A stretch of DNA of 64,000 bases, taken from NCBI GenBank assembly GCA_025617745.1, contig CM046867.1, positions 30,062,705 through 30,126,704 of the forward strand, in the 5' to 3' direction. Shown piece by piece: positions 52,326 to 61,208 of the stretch. Both the position numbers and the translations under genes were made by a program. How positions within the stretch are numbered: the first letter of the stretch is position 1; every line of letters starts with the position of its first letter. The notes below the pieces were generated by a model. That model did no database searches. It saw only the letters and a list, made by a program, of their open reading frames with translations, and was not told where the DNA came from. This stretch comes from Heliocidaris erythrogramma. Taxonomy: Eukaryota > Echinodermata > Echinoidea > Camarodonta > Echinometridae.

Positions 52326-53480
52326 ATGGATGCAACAATCGACCTAGGGTTGGATAGTGAGGGGGAGCGGGATGCGCTCATGGATGTGGAGGGGGGGGGG
52401 GGGGTTGGTCGGGGGTTAGAGAGTTCAGTCGCTGATTTGATAGAGGAGTCAGCAGCTGCTCTTACCCAGGAAGTACTGGAGTCTGTGTGGACGGACCTGT
52501 CTAGTGTGGTACCAGTCGTAACGACGGGCCCATCTAGTGCGGGACCAGTCGCAACTTTCTCCAGTAAAGTTAGATTTGGCGGACCCGCTCATGGTGGGAC
52601 CAGCTACAGTCCCCCCATCAGGTGTCGCACAGGAGGACATGTTAAAGATGGGACCACCTGCTGCGATTCTTGAGGATGTTGCCATGGAGGTTCCACTGCC
52701 TGTGGAACCTACTGCAGCTCCTATGGGTGGGAGTGTGGAGACTCTGCCGGTTCTTGCGGGATCGGTAGTAGCTCCCCGTAAGAGACGCAAGCGTAAAAGG
52801 AAGCTCTCTAAAGGTGCTGCAGTGGCGGACCAGCCGTAGCCCGTGCGAAGGTTGCCAAGAGCAACTCGAAGAAGGGCGCTGCAATGTCGGACCAGCCAAG
52901 TGTCGGACCAGCCGCAGCTCCTTTGAGAAAGAAGAAAGGAGACCCCAGGTGGTGCCTCTTTAGGAAATCTAAGGGTGCTGTGGCCACACCTCCGAATCCA
53001 TATCATATGGGTTCTGAGGTAAGCCACGATGAAGCTAAGCCTCTTAATACAGGTGGTGTTAGCCCCCCTTTCGTGGGCCTCTCTATCGGTAAAGGTAGGG
53101 GACTTGCTGCCAGGATTCAACCGGTGGCTGCCCCAACCCCTTCAGCTACTTCGGGTAGTAGTGCAGGCTCCCATTCAGTGAGTTTCGCTTCTGGAAGAAG
53201 TAGGGGAATTGTCGCCCGGACCCTGCCCCTGGCCGTAAGAGGCTGCCAAGTCAGCAGCCCTCCACCATTAGGGTAAAGGAACCTGCTGCTCGGACCCAAC
53301 CAGCAGCGGATCCTGTTCCTTCTGCCAAGCAGAGTCTTGACCAGGGGACTGGAACTGGCAAGTCAAAGGCTACCAAAAGACGTCAGAAGTGTCCTGTGAG
53401 TGATTGCAGATATACTTCGGCAAGAATTCGACAGCATATCCTGCGTCACTGTCCGGAATACTTCCGGCCACAGGCTTAAA
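52326..53480 (+). pseudogene. ORF3 N-terminal part: Pro/Ala/Ser-rich, basic tract, zinc-finger-like motif
   Basis: Starts MDATIDLGLDSEGERDALMD behind the acceptor. A G12 run at 52390 and later frame changes (near 52530, 52840, 52880 and 53280) break it. The pieces include a nuclear-signal-like APRKRRKRKRKLSKG, Pro/Val/Ala repeats and, at 53390-53480, CPVSDCRYTSARIRQHILRH then CPEYF (C-x4-C...H-x3-H). A TAA at 53477 ends that piece. I do not recognise the N-terminal part. Confidence 0.6.
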
Positions 53481-53512
53481 ATACCGGTCCTCAGTGGGAG
53501 AGAATTCTGCGT

Positions 53513-54702
53513 TTGAGGGTGGATGCACTGTGTTTAATTGAACAGTTCTTGGTGGGAGCGGAGGCGACTTTAGATGAGCTAGTTCGTCTGGTGAATGCTC
53601 AGTGGCAGGCAGTCAATCCTCGTCTTACTTATGAGGATCTGCTAGAGATGGGAGCCATGATCAACCAGCAATCTTGGTTGAAAGTGAATCCCTCTCTGCA
53701 ACCAATAAACACCCTGGCGGCACTTGTTCACTTCAGGCCTCCGGTGTTCCTGGTGAATCAGCTCTCGGCCGATCAATTGAGACAATTGGTTGAGTTGGGA
53801 GAGGTTCGCCCAGGTAGACCTGCTCCTATGGTTCCAGAACCGGTTCCCCAACCTGAGCCACAGCCAGAGAGGGTTGAACGAACGGCGGAACCAGCCAATC
53901 CCGCTGAACAATTTCCCAGGGGTTTTGATGCTCACTATCATCAAGATCGTATGCAATGAATGATGCAGAGATCTAGAGGGCATCAACAACCTCTAGCTCC
54001 TGGTAAAGAACCGGAGCATTACGTTCATGTTGAAGGGGGGGGGTCAAGAACAACTGTGACCCTGAGTTCTTCACAACCCCTCAATTTGAGCAGGTGCTCC
54101 GAAACGAGTAGTGGGACTCCACTTGGAGGTTGGCGGTGGGAATCCACCCCAAGAAGGCTGTTTTCTTCACATCCCAACAATGGGATCAACTGGTGCAGCA
54201 CCTTGCACATCCCAGAGTTGTTGCCATGAGTGAAGTCGGACTCGACTTCACGGCACCCAAGAATCAATGGAGGTGTCAGGAAGACCTTCTGAACCGCCTC
54301 CTAAATCTTGGAACTCTGGGTCATGTTATGGTGATGCACCTGAGAGGTGTGCATTCTGATCACCTTAACCAGGTTCCATCTCGCCTGGCTCTGAGACTGC
54401 TTAGGCAGAAATGCTCAACTCACCAGAGAATACATTTGCATTGTTTCTCTGGTAATGTTGCTATGGTCAGATCCTGGACCGGAGCATTTTCTCACTGCTA
54501 CTTCGGGATTTCAGGCCTTGTAAAAGGCTTCTCCCAAGAGCAGTGCCAGGCAGTACGGGAAATTCCATTGGATCGGCTCCTTCTGGAAACCGATTCGCCA
54601 CATCTTAAGGTCCATTTCGAATTGGAATACAATACCCCACTATTTCTGGGTGATGTGGGCCAATTTGTGGCTCTATGTGTAAGCCTTCAGTTCATTGATT
54701 GA
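53513..54702 (+). pseudogene. ORF3 C-terminal part: TatD-like metal-dependent nuclease
   Basis: ORF 53513-53959 ends FDAHYHQDRM, the HxH metal motif that opens TatD domains, preceded by a helical region and a Pro/Glu linker. A frame then carries CDPEFFTTPQFEQVL (TatD-like CDP motif) with a TAG at about 54108. ORF 54130-54702 (190 codons) gives AVGIHPKKA, SEVGLDF (E35), VMVMHLRG (H70), IHLHCFSGNV (H104), GISGLVKGF and LLLETDSPHL (D155). All metal-site positions of the TatD DNase family are present. TGA at 53957, a G-run frameshift near 54040 and the TAG break it. Confidence 0.85.
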
Positions 54703-55057
54703 TTTTTTGGATTCAACCAAATCATTGCTTATTTTTCTGATTTGAAATATACATACCCTTGTTTATTTTGAGGTATTTGGTTCAGTATGACAGAATGAGT
54801 CCTCGTCGAAGGGGCCCTTCATATATACATTCCAATTTAATTTGCGGAATTTGTGTTTATTGAAGAAATTTTGATGAGTGCATTTTTTCTGAATATTGGA
54901 GTCCAGATCAGTCTATTTGAGAAGTAAATTTTTTTTTTTTCTGATATTCCGGTATCAGTTAGGATATTATAACCAAGATGGTTCCGTTCCCAATATCCTG
55001 ATACTAATTGGGGTTTTGGGAAGATTGCGCAATATTTGTTTTAATATATGCTGCAAT

Positions 55058-55075
55058 CTAAGGGACCAGGGGGAG
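55058..55075 (+). promoter_or_regulatory. Polypurine tract of the retroelement
   Basis: AAGGGACCAGGGGGAG directly abuts TGTTGTAAAAAG at 55076, as a plus-strand primer site should. It fixes the start of the 3' LTR. Confidence 0.8.
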
Positions 55076-55275
55076 TGTTGTAAAAAGTCATGCAAATGTA
55101 TTCATTCCTCCTACTCACGGTTAACACCTGGGTTACATCCAATGGTGCGCGCGTACATACATAATTCACTGGACATGGTTATACACCGGACCGGATGTGT
55201 ACATGTATGTGTATCAAAACCTACTCAGGCATGGTGCACGTACATGTGCGCGTCCGCTGCTCCCCACAAAGAGAC
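55076..55275 (+). repeat. 3' LTR (recognisable segment)
   Basis: Matches the 5' LTR segment in order with about a dozen differences, lacking a short piece after AAAAAG. Similarity stops after GCTCCCCACAAAGAG. The following sequence (GACTGGGGCGCGTACGG) has no match in the 5' copy, so the copy is recombined or truncated. Confidence 0.8.
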
Positions 55276-56990
55276 TGGGGCGCGTACGGTGACGGGACCT
55301 GGAGCAGGATGACTACTTTCTACCCACTCTTGTTCCTGACTTCCAATGCTTCAACACATGTTCGCTGACGACTTACTTCAACTTTGTGCAACTACTTGAA
55401 GCTTGCTGTGGTCTTGTAGTGGTTTTGTATGTGAGAGTTGAAAAATCAATTTTCAATCTTTAGGGTAACAGTGTTATAGTAAAATTGTAGTGATATTTGA
55501 TTTTAGTTTTATTAGAAAGGAGCTGATAGAGATTTATGATGTTTCTTTAAATAGAGTATTTAGTTGTTATTGGAATTATTTTTGTTTCTGTGTTATTACG
55601 TGTTTGTGAATGTTTTTTTTTTGTTCAAAATGTTGTGTGGAATTAGTTGTGGTAATGTTGAGTATGATATTGTAATTATGTTTTGTGGATAAATATGTAG
55701 ATATTAAACGTGTTGGTATTTCATGAGAATTTGTAGGGAAGTTTGTGTTTAGTATATTACAATTTGGATATTGAGTGTTTATATGTTTATTTTTCATTTT
55801 ATGTAGTTCTTTGAGATAAATAATGACATCTGAGACGACTTTGATCATCCACCAAAGGTCACTGTGAAGCAGGTCAAAGAGAGCCCTCTTTGACACACAT
55901 ATTTACCCCCCCCCCCTCCTAGAAGAAGACTGTGATACTATTTGTTCTTAGTTAACTGGATACAGACCTGAAATTGTCTTGGTGAAGACTTATCTCACTG
56001 CCTTCATGTAGATCTTTTAATGCGAACAATGTATTGTTGAACTCTTTGTCCAACTGAATACTCTGTTCTGTAGCACTTTGTACTTATTAGGTGATCTGTC
56101 GTAGTCGATAGATCACCTATTATATTCGTCAGAATTTTCTTTCTTTATTTCTTTATTTATTTATTTATTTTTATTTTCTCCCACTTTCTTGTTTCCACGA
56201 AATCTCAAAAACTTTTCAGTCAATTTTCATGACATTTCCGTCAGTCATCAGGTCATATAAGGTCAAGCTCCAAAATCGTGAATCTGTAACCTTTATTCCC
56301 AGCTATACTGTATATCCAATGGGGGTAGACCACTGCGGCAGAAGAAAATCCCAGCGAAGTACAAGGATTTTGTTCTTACTTAGTAAAAGCTTGTTGTTTA
56401 ATGCAGGGATTAACAGATGGATCACTGTTTGTTATTTGACACAGAGATAATCAGTTGGATCAGTGTGTGTTATTAAACGCGGGGATAATCAGACGAGTCT
56501 TCTGCGAGTGAGCGTTCGAGTTAGTTAGGCAACCTGAGCCACGACAGCGGGCAGAATAATCCCGAGGCTCATGGTTGGGGATTGATACCTTCACTCTATC
56601 ATCCCATATTGTTTTTTGTGTTCAGTGTTTGAAGTGTAATATAGCAAGATCAAGATCATCAAAATCATCAAGATTTGGAGCCACATGTATATATACCAAA
56701 AGGTCAACAGTCTGAACAGATATACGAAAAGAAATCAAGATCAAATATGACTCATAAAAACACTTGACAATATTCTGATAAACATATGTTTTATTCACAT
56801 TTATTTGAAAAAAAAAAAAAAAAGATGACTTACAAGTCAAATTGATGGAGCTAATTTCGGTTCATGTGACCTCTAAGTTCTCTGATAATTTTTTAGTTGT
56901 TTTTGGCATTCAGTTTTATGAGAAAGTGGTATTATGAAAAAAATCTGATTTTTAATCAAAACAAACAAAATTAAAATAAAGAAAGGGAGA
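55276..56990. other. Stretch with no gene
   Basis: AT-rich DNA with T-rich runs (55600, 56145-56175), a C run at 55905 and a 13-bp palindrome pair TAGGTGATCTGTC/ATAGATCACCTA at 56088-56120. It may include the rest of the 3' LTR. A purine run AAAGAAAGGGAGA (56978-56990) precedes the next LTR. Confidence 0.6.
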
Positions 56991-57262
56991 TGTTATGGGA
57001 TATTGAGGCTGGAACCTAGACTAGCACCATGAGTGACAGTATGCAAAACGTAGCGTCTCTGTAAGCAGGGCATATAGAGATATCCGATATAACATGACAT
57101 GACAGTGTTCTTGTGCGATCTCGTCTCCGTGTGATTTATTAGCTTATTGTGCTCCTTATAAGCTAACAATTACAAGCAGAAACTGAACTTCACACATCTC
57201 TGTGCTAAATGCTAATTATTATGTTGTCCTTATAAAGAACCCATTATGTTAGAACATAACAA
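56991..57262 (+). repeat. Short LTR (272 bp) of a second LTR retroelement
   Basis: Ends are TGTTATG and CATAACA, a perfect 7-bp inverted pair with TG...CA. A purine run abuts the left end and, 2 bp beyond the right end, TTGGCAACGAGGATGGGATC looks like a Gypsy-type primer-binding site (57265-57284). No coding region of the element follows before other sequence. Confidence 0.75.
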
Positions 57263-57496
57263 TTTGGCAACGAGGATGGGATCAAACTGATGCAAGTTTG
57301 GAATCGACAAAATGTGTGAAATGGACTACGGGACAACTTTGCTTTGGACATTGGTCGCGGATCGTAGCCCTCAGCCAATTAGAGTTGCCATGGTAGCTGA
57401 GCGTACCGTTATACGGCAAACGTATCACCCGCACAGTGAATAATGCAAGGCTGTGTGTGAAGGTAAATAAATGAACGCTTTGCGGCATTGCCGCAG

Positions 57497-57685
57497 ATAC
57501 CAGCAGCCTTGACAGCTCAGACAGTGACGAGGATGATGGAGAAATTGGTGATTTTGTTGAGGATAATTTGGAGGATGATCGCAGCGAAAGAAGAGCTGCC
57601 CAGGCGGACGCCCAGCCGAGAGCCTACCAGCATGAACCCGAGCCGCGACGGGTGGAAGCCGCTGACCCAGACCCGGAAGCGCGCG
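57497..57685 (+). CDS. Possible acidic exon of unknown gene
   Basis: Between an acceptor-like ATTGCCGCAG (ends 57496) and a donor CGCG|GTGAGC (57685/57686) one frame reads DTSSLDSSDSDEDDGEIGDF, then VEDNLEDDRSERRAAQADAQ and a Glu/Pro/Arg tail. The acidic DSSDSDEDD stretch resembles the start of piggyBac-type transposases, but it is too short to assign. Confidence 0.35.
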
Positions 57686-57827
57686 GTGAGCTAGCTGGTC
57701 ATATTTTCGATTTTCGAATTTGCTATTTTCGATGTCTTCTATCAAACATAGTGGGGCAAATATTCCTCCTAAGAAAATAAGATTATTCCCCAAAAGGCAA
57801 AGCCTTTTTAAGGATGATTTGTAAACG

Positions 57828-58116
57828 CAGCACTGATTTTCTTATTTACTATATAAATCTATATACCTACCTATTATGCCTGTAGTCTTGACTACGGGAC
57901 CCCTTCGAGAATTATCACACATGTGTCACAATATTGTGCGCACCCCCCGTAATCCTATTGTCCCCTTTGCCACTCACGCGCGTCAATACGCTACGGCCAT
58001 CTTCCTCTTTTGCGAGCAACCCCAAGAAGAAACATGTTGCTTGCAAGGAGCGGGGAAGGAGGGAGGGTCATAGGTAGGTATATAGATTTATATAGTAAAT
58101 AAGAAAATCAGTGCTG
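57828..58116. repeat. Inverted-repeat unit at the 3' end of the DIRS element
   Basis: CAGCACTGATTTTCTTATTT begins 47-bp arms that close at 58116. Between them (57859-58010) lies an inverted copy of the element's own 5' end at 63807-63955, including CTATTATGCCTGTAGTC and GCGCGTCAATACGCTACGG. This fits the internal complementary region of DIRS elements, which templates circle formation during replication, or a nested non-autonomous copy. Confidence 0.7.
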
Positions 58117-58123
58117 ATTTTAC

Positions 58124-58164
58124 AAATTTACTGCAATAAATCATATATACCTACCTATTATGCC
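58124..58164. repeat. DIRS left terminal inverted repeat
   Basis: AAATTTACTGCAATAAATCA runs on to CCTACCTATTATGCC; the exact inverse lies at 63935-63975. Confidence 0.92.
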
Positions 58165-58230
58165 AGACCAGCGCCAACTCAAAGACCGGGAGGCATGTTT
58201 CGAGCAAAGGAAATAGGATTACACCAAAGA

Positions 58231-59300
58231 CTACAAAGAAGACACAGCGGCCTTCAAGGTGGCTGACGCAAACAAAGCTTCACCTGCGGGAATATCCCTA
58301 AGGTAGCAAGAAATGAAGGAATTGGGCGAACGCCAATAAGCAGCCTTCAAAATATCAACAACCGCCACACCTTGAAACAGAGCCCAAGAAGTGCTGACAC
58401 TACGAGTATCATGAGCACGAGGCTTACTGTCGGATAAAAGAGCCTCTGTGCCAGCGGCCCTAATAGCTTCAACGATCCATCTAGAAATGGAATCAAGAGA
58501 GGCAGGAGAAAAAGGCTCTCTAGTGATCAGGAACAACTGATCATCCTTACGATAAGACTTAGTCTTATCAATATACCATTTGAGAGCCCTAACAGGACAC
58601 CAAACTTTGTCCTCACGCACCGAAGAAAGGTCAGAAAGCGGACAAAGAAAAATCTCAACAGGACCGGAGGTAGCTGTCTGATTCTTGGCAACGAAAGAAG
58701 CCCTAGGAATCAATCTAACACCTTTTCTCTCCCAGCGAACATGACCAGGAGTAAGACAGAGAGCATGAAGAGTACTGCGCCTCTGCCCAGAGGCAATAGC
58801 TACCAAAAAGAGCGTCTTAACCGTAAGATGATGAAGCGAAGCTTCACCTAACGGTTCAAAAGGAGGTTTCGCCAAGGCCTCCAGGACCTTAGGCAGACTC
58901 CAAGACGGCACTAACTTAGAAAACGAAGGTCGTTTCAGAAAGAACGAACGAATCAAACCGCTTAGTAGCGTGGAATTGGAAATCCCCGAACCATCCGAAA
59001 AACCCGAATGAATGGCCCCGATCGCCGAACGGTAGCCTCGGATAGTAGAAATAGATCTCCCTTTGTCAAATAACGAGATTAAGGAATCCGCAATTGAACC
59101 AATAGGAGCCTTAGAAGGGGTTTGATTTCTCTCTTTGCACCAAAGGAAAAAGACCGAGAGACGGGAATTGTAAATTTCCCTAGTAGAAACCCTACGACTG
59201 GACATTAAAAAGTCCGCGGCTCTATCAGAGAGACCCGACTGTCTTGCAGATTCCCTGACAGGGGCCAAGCAGTCAAATGAAGAGACTCCGGATTGTGGTG
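58231..59300 (-). CDS. DIRS tyrosine recombinase
   Basis: The frame is open for 941 codons from 61056, but only the last 330 or so (59260 to 58231) look like a real protein. Recombinase features: an N-terminal SAM-like part (VSTREIYNSRLSVFFLWCKE, ISTIRGYRSAIGAI), catalytic Arg in ASGQRRSTLHAL, H-x-x-R in RAHDTRSVSTSWAL and Tyr in YWRSPNSFISCYLRD. It circularises and inserts the cDNA. The start inside the overlap is unknown; ATG at about 59203 (MSSRRVS) is a candidate, just past the RT stop. Confidence 0.88.
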
Positions 59301-61208
59301 AAGAATCCCCGATAGGGGCTGTAACACCAGATCCGCTCTTAACGGGAGAACTAACGGTTGAGCCCTTAGAAGGCTCATAAGTTCCGGAAACCAATTCCTC
59401 CTGGGCCAAAAGGGAGCTATTACAAGCACCCTCGCCCGATCTTCCCTGATTTTCCGCAAGACACGCGGAATCAGTTGGAAGGGAGGAAAGGCGAATCCCT
59501 GAAGGTTCTCCCAGCTGAGGGAGAAAGCATCGAGAGCCCATGCTCCCTGATCGCGAACATGGGAGCAATACTTCGGCAGCTGGTGATTTAGCACCGACGC
59601 AAATAGATCCACTTCCAGTGGACCTAGGCAACTGCGAATGCGGCAAAATACCTCCGGATGGAGCATCCATTCCGATGGAAGATACCTGCCCCGGGACAGA
59701 AAATCCGCAATGAGGTTTTCCCGACCGGGGATGAAAGAGGCCACGGGTGTGATTGCCATGCGACGACACCACCTCCACAGCTGAGCTGCTAGGGCATTCA
59801 GGGCAACCGAACGAGTGCCTCCCTGCCGATTGATATATGCCGCCACAGTAACATTGTCCGTGAGAATCAGAACCGAACGACTGAGAAGTCGACTTCTGAA
59901 ATGGAGCAAGGTCAACAGAACTGCCATAAACTCCAGGACATTGATATGAGGAAGAGTCCCAAGATGAGACCAATCCCCCGCAACCGTGCTGCCGTTGCAG
60001 TGTCCTCCCCACCCCAACCGAGAGGCAGAGAAGGACCTGCCTCGCGCGAGAAACACCTCGCTCGTCCAACAAGCGAGAAGAGACTTGATCTTTACTGGTA
60101 CTGGAATCCAGACCAAAAGAGAGTCTTTTCCCGGCTTGAAGAACCTGAGGAGATGTCTCTGAAAGGGTCTCATGAGGAGCCGGCAGTCCTCTAAAACATC
60201 GACTAGACTGGCTAGATAACTTAGAAACTGAAGCCACTGTCTGGCCGAGACTCTTCTGGCCAGCAAGAGCTTGCGAGCCGCAGAGACAATGGTGAGAATC
60301 CTGTCTCGACTGGGCCGAGCTAACTGATTCCTTATGTCTAACACCGCCCCCAGAAAAACTGGGCTGCGAGTGGGGACTAACTCTGACTTTTCCCAATTTA
60401 TTAGGAAACCTAAGTCTTGAGTAAGAGAGACGAGCAAACGAGTCTCGTCCAACAAACGATCGCGCGACTCCGCAAGGAGAAGCCAATCGTCCAGGTAACA
60501 AAACAACCGCAGGCCGCGACGCCTCAGAAAGGCCGCTAGCACCGCTACAACTTGAGTAAAAATCCGAGGGGCCGGGCGCAGCCCGAAGGGAAGAGCCCGA
60601 AAACGATAAGTCTCCGAGAGGAAGGAGAACCCCAGAAGATCGCGAGATGCGCGATGAATGGGAATGTGAAAGTACGCGTCCTTGAGATCTATCGAGACCG
60701 CGTAGTCTTCCCTTTTTATCAACGGAAGAATGGAGGCAAGAGTCTCCATCCGAAAATGAACCGGAGGAATAAATTTGTTTATCCTTTTTAGGTTCAGTAT
60801 CAAACGAAGTTTTCCCGAGCGCTTGGGAATAACAAATATTGGAGAAAGGGAAAGAGACGGCCTGTCTCTTACCCTTTCTATAGCCCTCTTTTCCAGAAGA
60901 GACTCGATCTCCTTTGAAGCATGAGATCGAGACAGGGCAGACATGGGAGGTGACCGAATTCTTATAGCCCCTCCGGGGAGCGAATCGCAAAGATCTATGA
61001 AGAATCCGTCTCGCACGACGGAGAGAACAAACGCGTCCCCGGAGATGGCCTCCCAAGCGGGGAGAAACGCGTGAAGACGGCCACCTACCACATTCGGTTG
61101 AACAAGCGCTCGGGGAAAAACATCAAAACCCAGGCTTGGCCTTCTGCGAAGCCATCGCCTTACCACGAGTACCTCTCGAAATGCCCCTGCCACGACTCCC
61201 TCTCCCAC
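59205..61208 (-). CDS. DIRS reverse transcriptase-RNase H
   Basis: 667 codons. RT motifs: SIDLKDAYFHIPIH (D174), RFRALPFGLRPAPRIF (motif B, about 202-217) and FCYLDDWLLL (YLDD at 238-241). RNase H follows: INVLEFMAVLLTLLHF and VLILTDNVTVAAYINRQGG, then HxxRENLIADFLSRG-like sequence. It copies element RNA into DNA. The ORF start overlaps the end of the Gag-like ORF by 86 bp, and the end overlaps the recombinase frame by more than 1.8 kb of open sequence. All catalytic Asp residues are present. Confidence 0.93.
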   Translation of the reverse strand: MGEGVVAGAFREVLVVRRWLRRRPSLGFDVFPRALVQPNVVGGRLHAFLPAWEAISGDAFVLSVVRDGFFIDLCDSLPGGAIRIRSPPMSALSRSHASKEIESLLEKRAIERVRDRPSLSLSPIFVIPKRSGKLRLILNLKRINKFIPPVHFRMETLASILPLIKREDYAVSIDLKDAYFHIPIHRASRDLLGFSFLSETYRFRALPFGLRPAPRIFTQVVAVLAAFLRRRGLRLFCYLDDWLLLAESRDRLLDETRLLVSLTQDLGFLINWEKSELVPTRSPVFLGAVLDIRNQLARPSRDRILTIVSAARKLLLARRVSARQWLQFLSYLASLVDVLEDCRLLMRPFQRHLLRFFKPGKDSLLVWIPVPVKIKSLLACWTSEVFLARGRSFSASRLGWGGHCNGSTVAGDWSHLGTLPHINVLEFMAVLLTLLHFRSRLLSRSVLILTDNVTVAAYINRQGGTRSVALNALAAQLWRWCRRMAITPVASFIPGRENLIADFLSRGRYLPSEWMLHPEVFCRIRSCLGPLEVDLFASVLNHQLPKYCSHVRDQGAWALDAFSLSWENLQGFAFPPFQLIPRVLRKIREDRARVLVIAPFWPRRNWFPELMSLLRAQPLVLPLRADLVLQPLSGILHHNPESLHLTAWPLSGNLQDSRVSLIEPRTF

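Larger units (their letters stand above)
44778..55275 (+). mobile_element. Ty3/Gypsy-class LTR retroelement with PHD integrase and TatD ORF (decayed)
   Basis: Homologous LTR segments start TGTTGTAAAAAG at 44778 and 55076. Between them lie, in order: long leader, Gag (46609), zinc knuckle (47812), aspartic protease (48162), reverse transcriptase (49089), RNase H, integrase (50936), integrase C-terminus with PHD finger (to 52197), a splice acceptor, and a third ORF ending in a TatD-like nuclease domain (to 54702). A polypurine tract abuts the 3' LTR. The PR-RT-RH-IN order is that of Ty3/Gypsy. Many stops and frameshifts show the copy is dead. The outer limit of the 3' LTR is uncertain because similarity to the 5' LTR stops near 55275. 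Confidence 0.9.

Noticed and set aside
52449..53120. 223-codon minus-strand ORF
   Set aside because: It is antisense to the ORF3 low-complexity region of the Gypsy element; Ser/Arg-rich with no domain.
55885..55896. CTTTGACAC as the target duplication of the Gypsy element (also at 44769-44777)
   Set aside because: The match is real, but the 3' LTR end is not defined and no CA terminus precedes it, so it may be chance.
56088..56120. Palindrome TAGGTGATCTGTC/ATAGATCACCTA as a small transposon
   Set aside because: Only 32 bp, no flanking duplication and no second copy in the window; left as an unexplained palindrome.
59300..61056. Full 941-residue recombinase as a single protein
   Set aside because: The first 600 or so residues lie under the RT frame and have the Ser/Gly-rich look of a shadow frame; only the C-terminal third matches recombinases.
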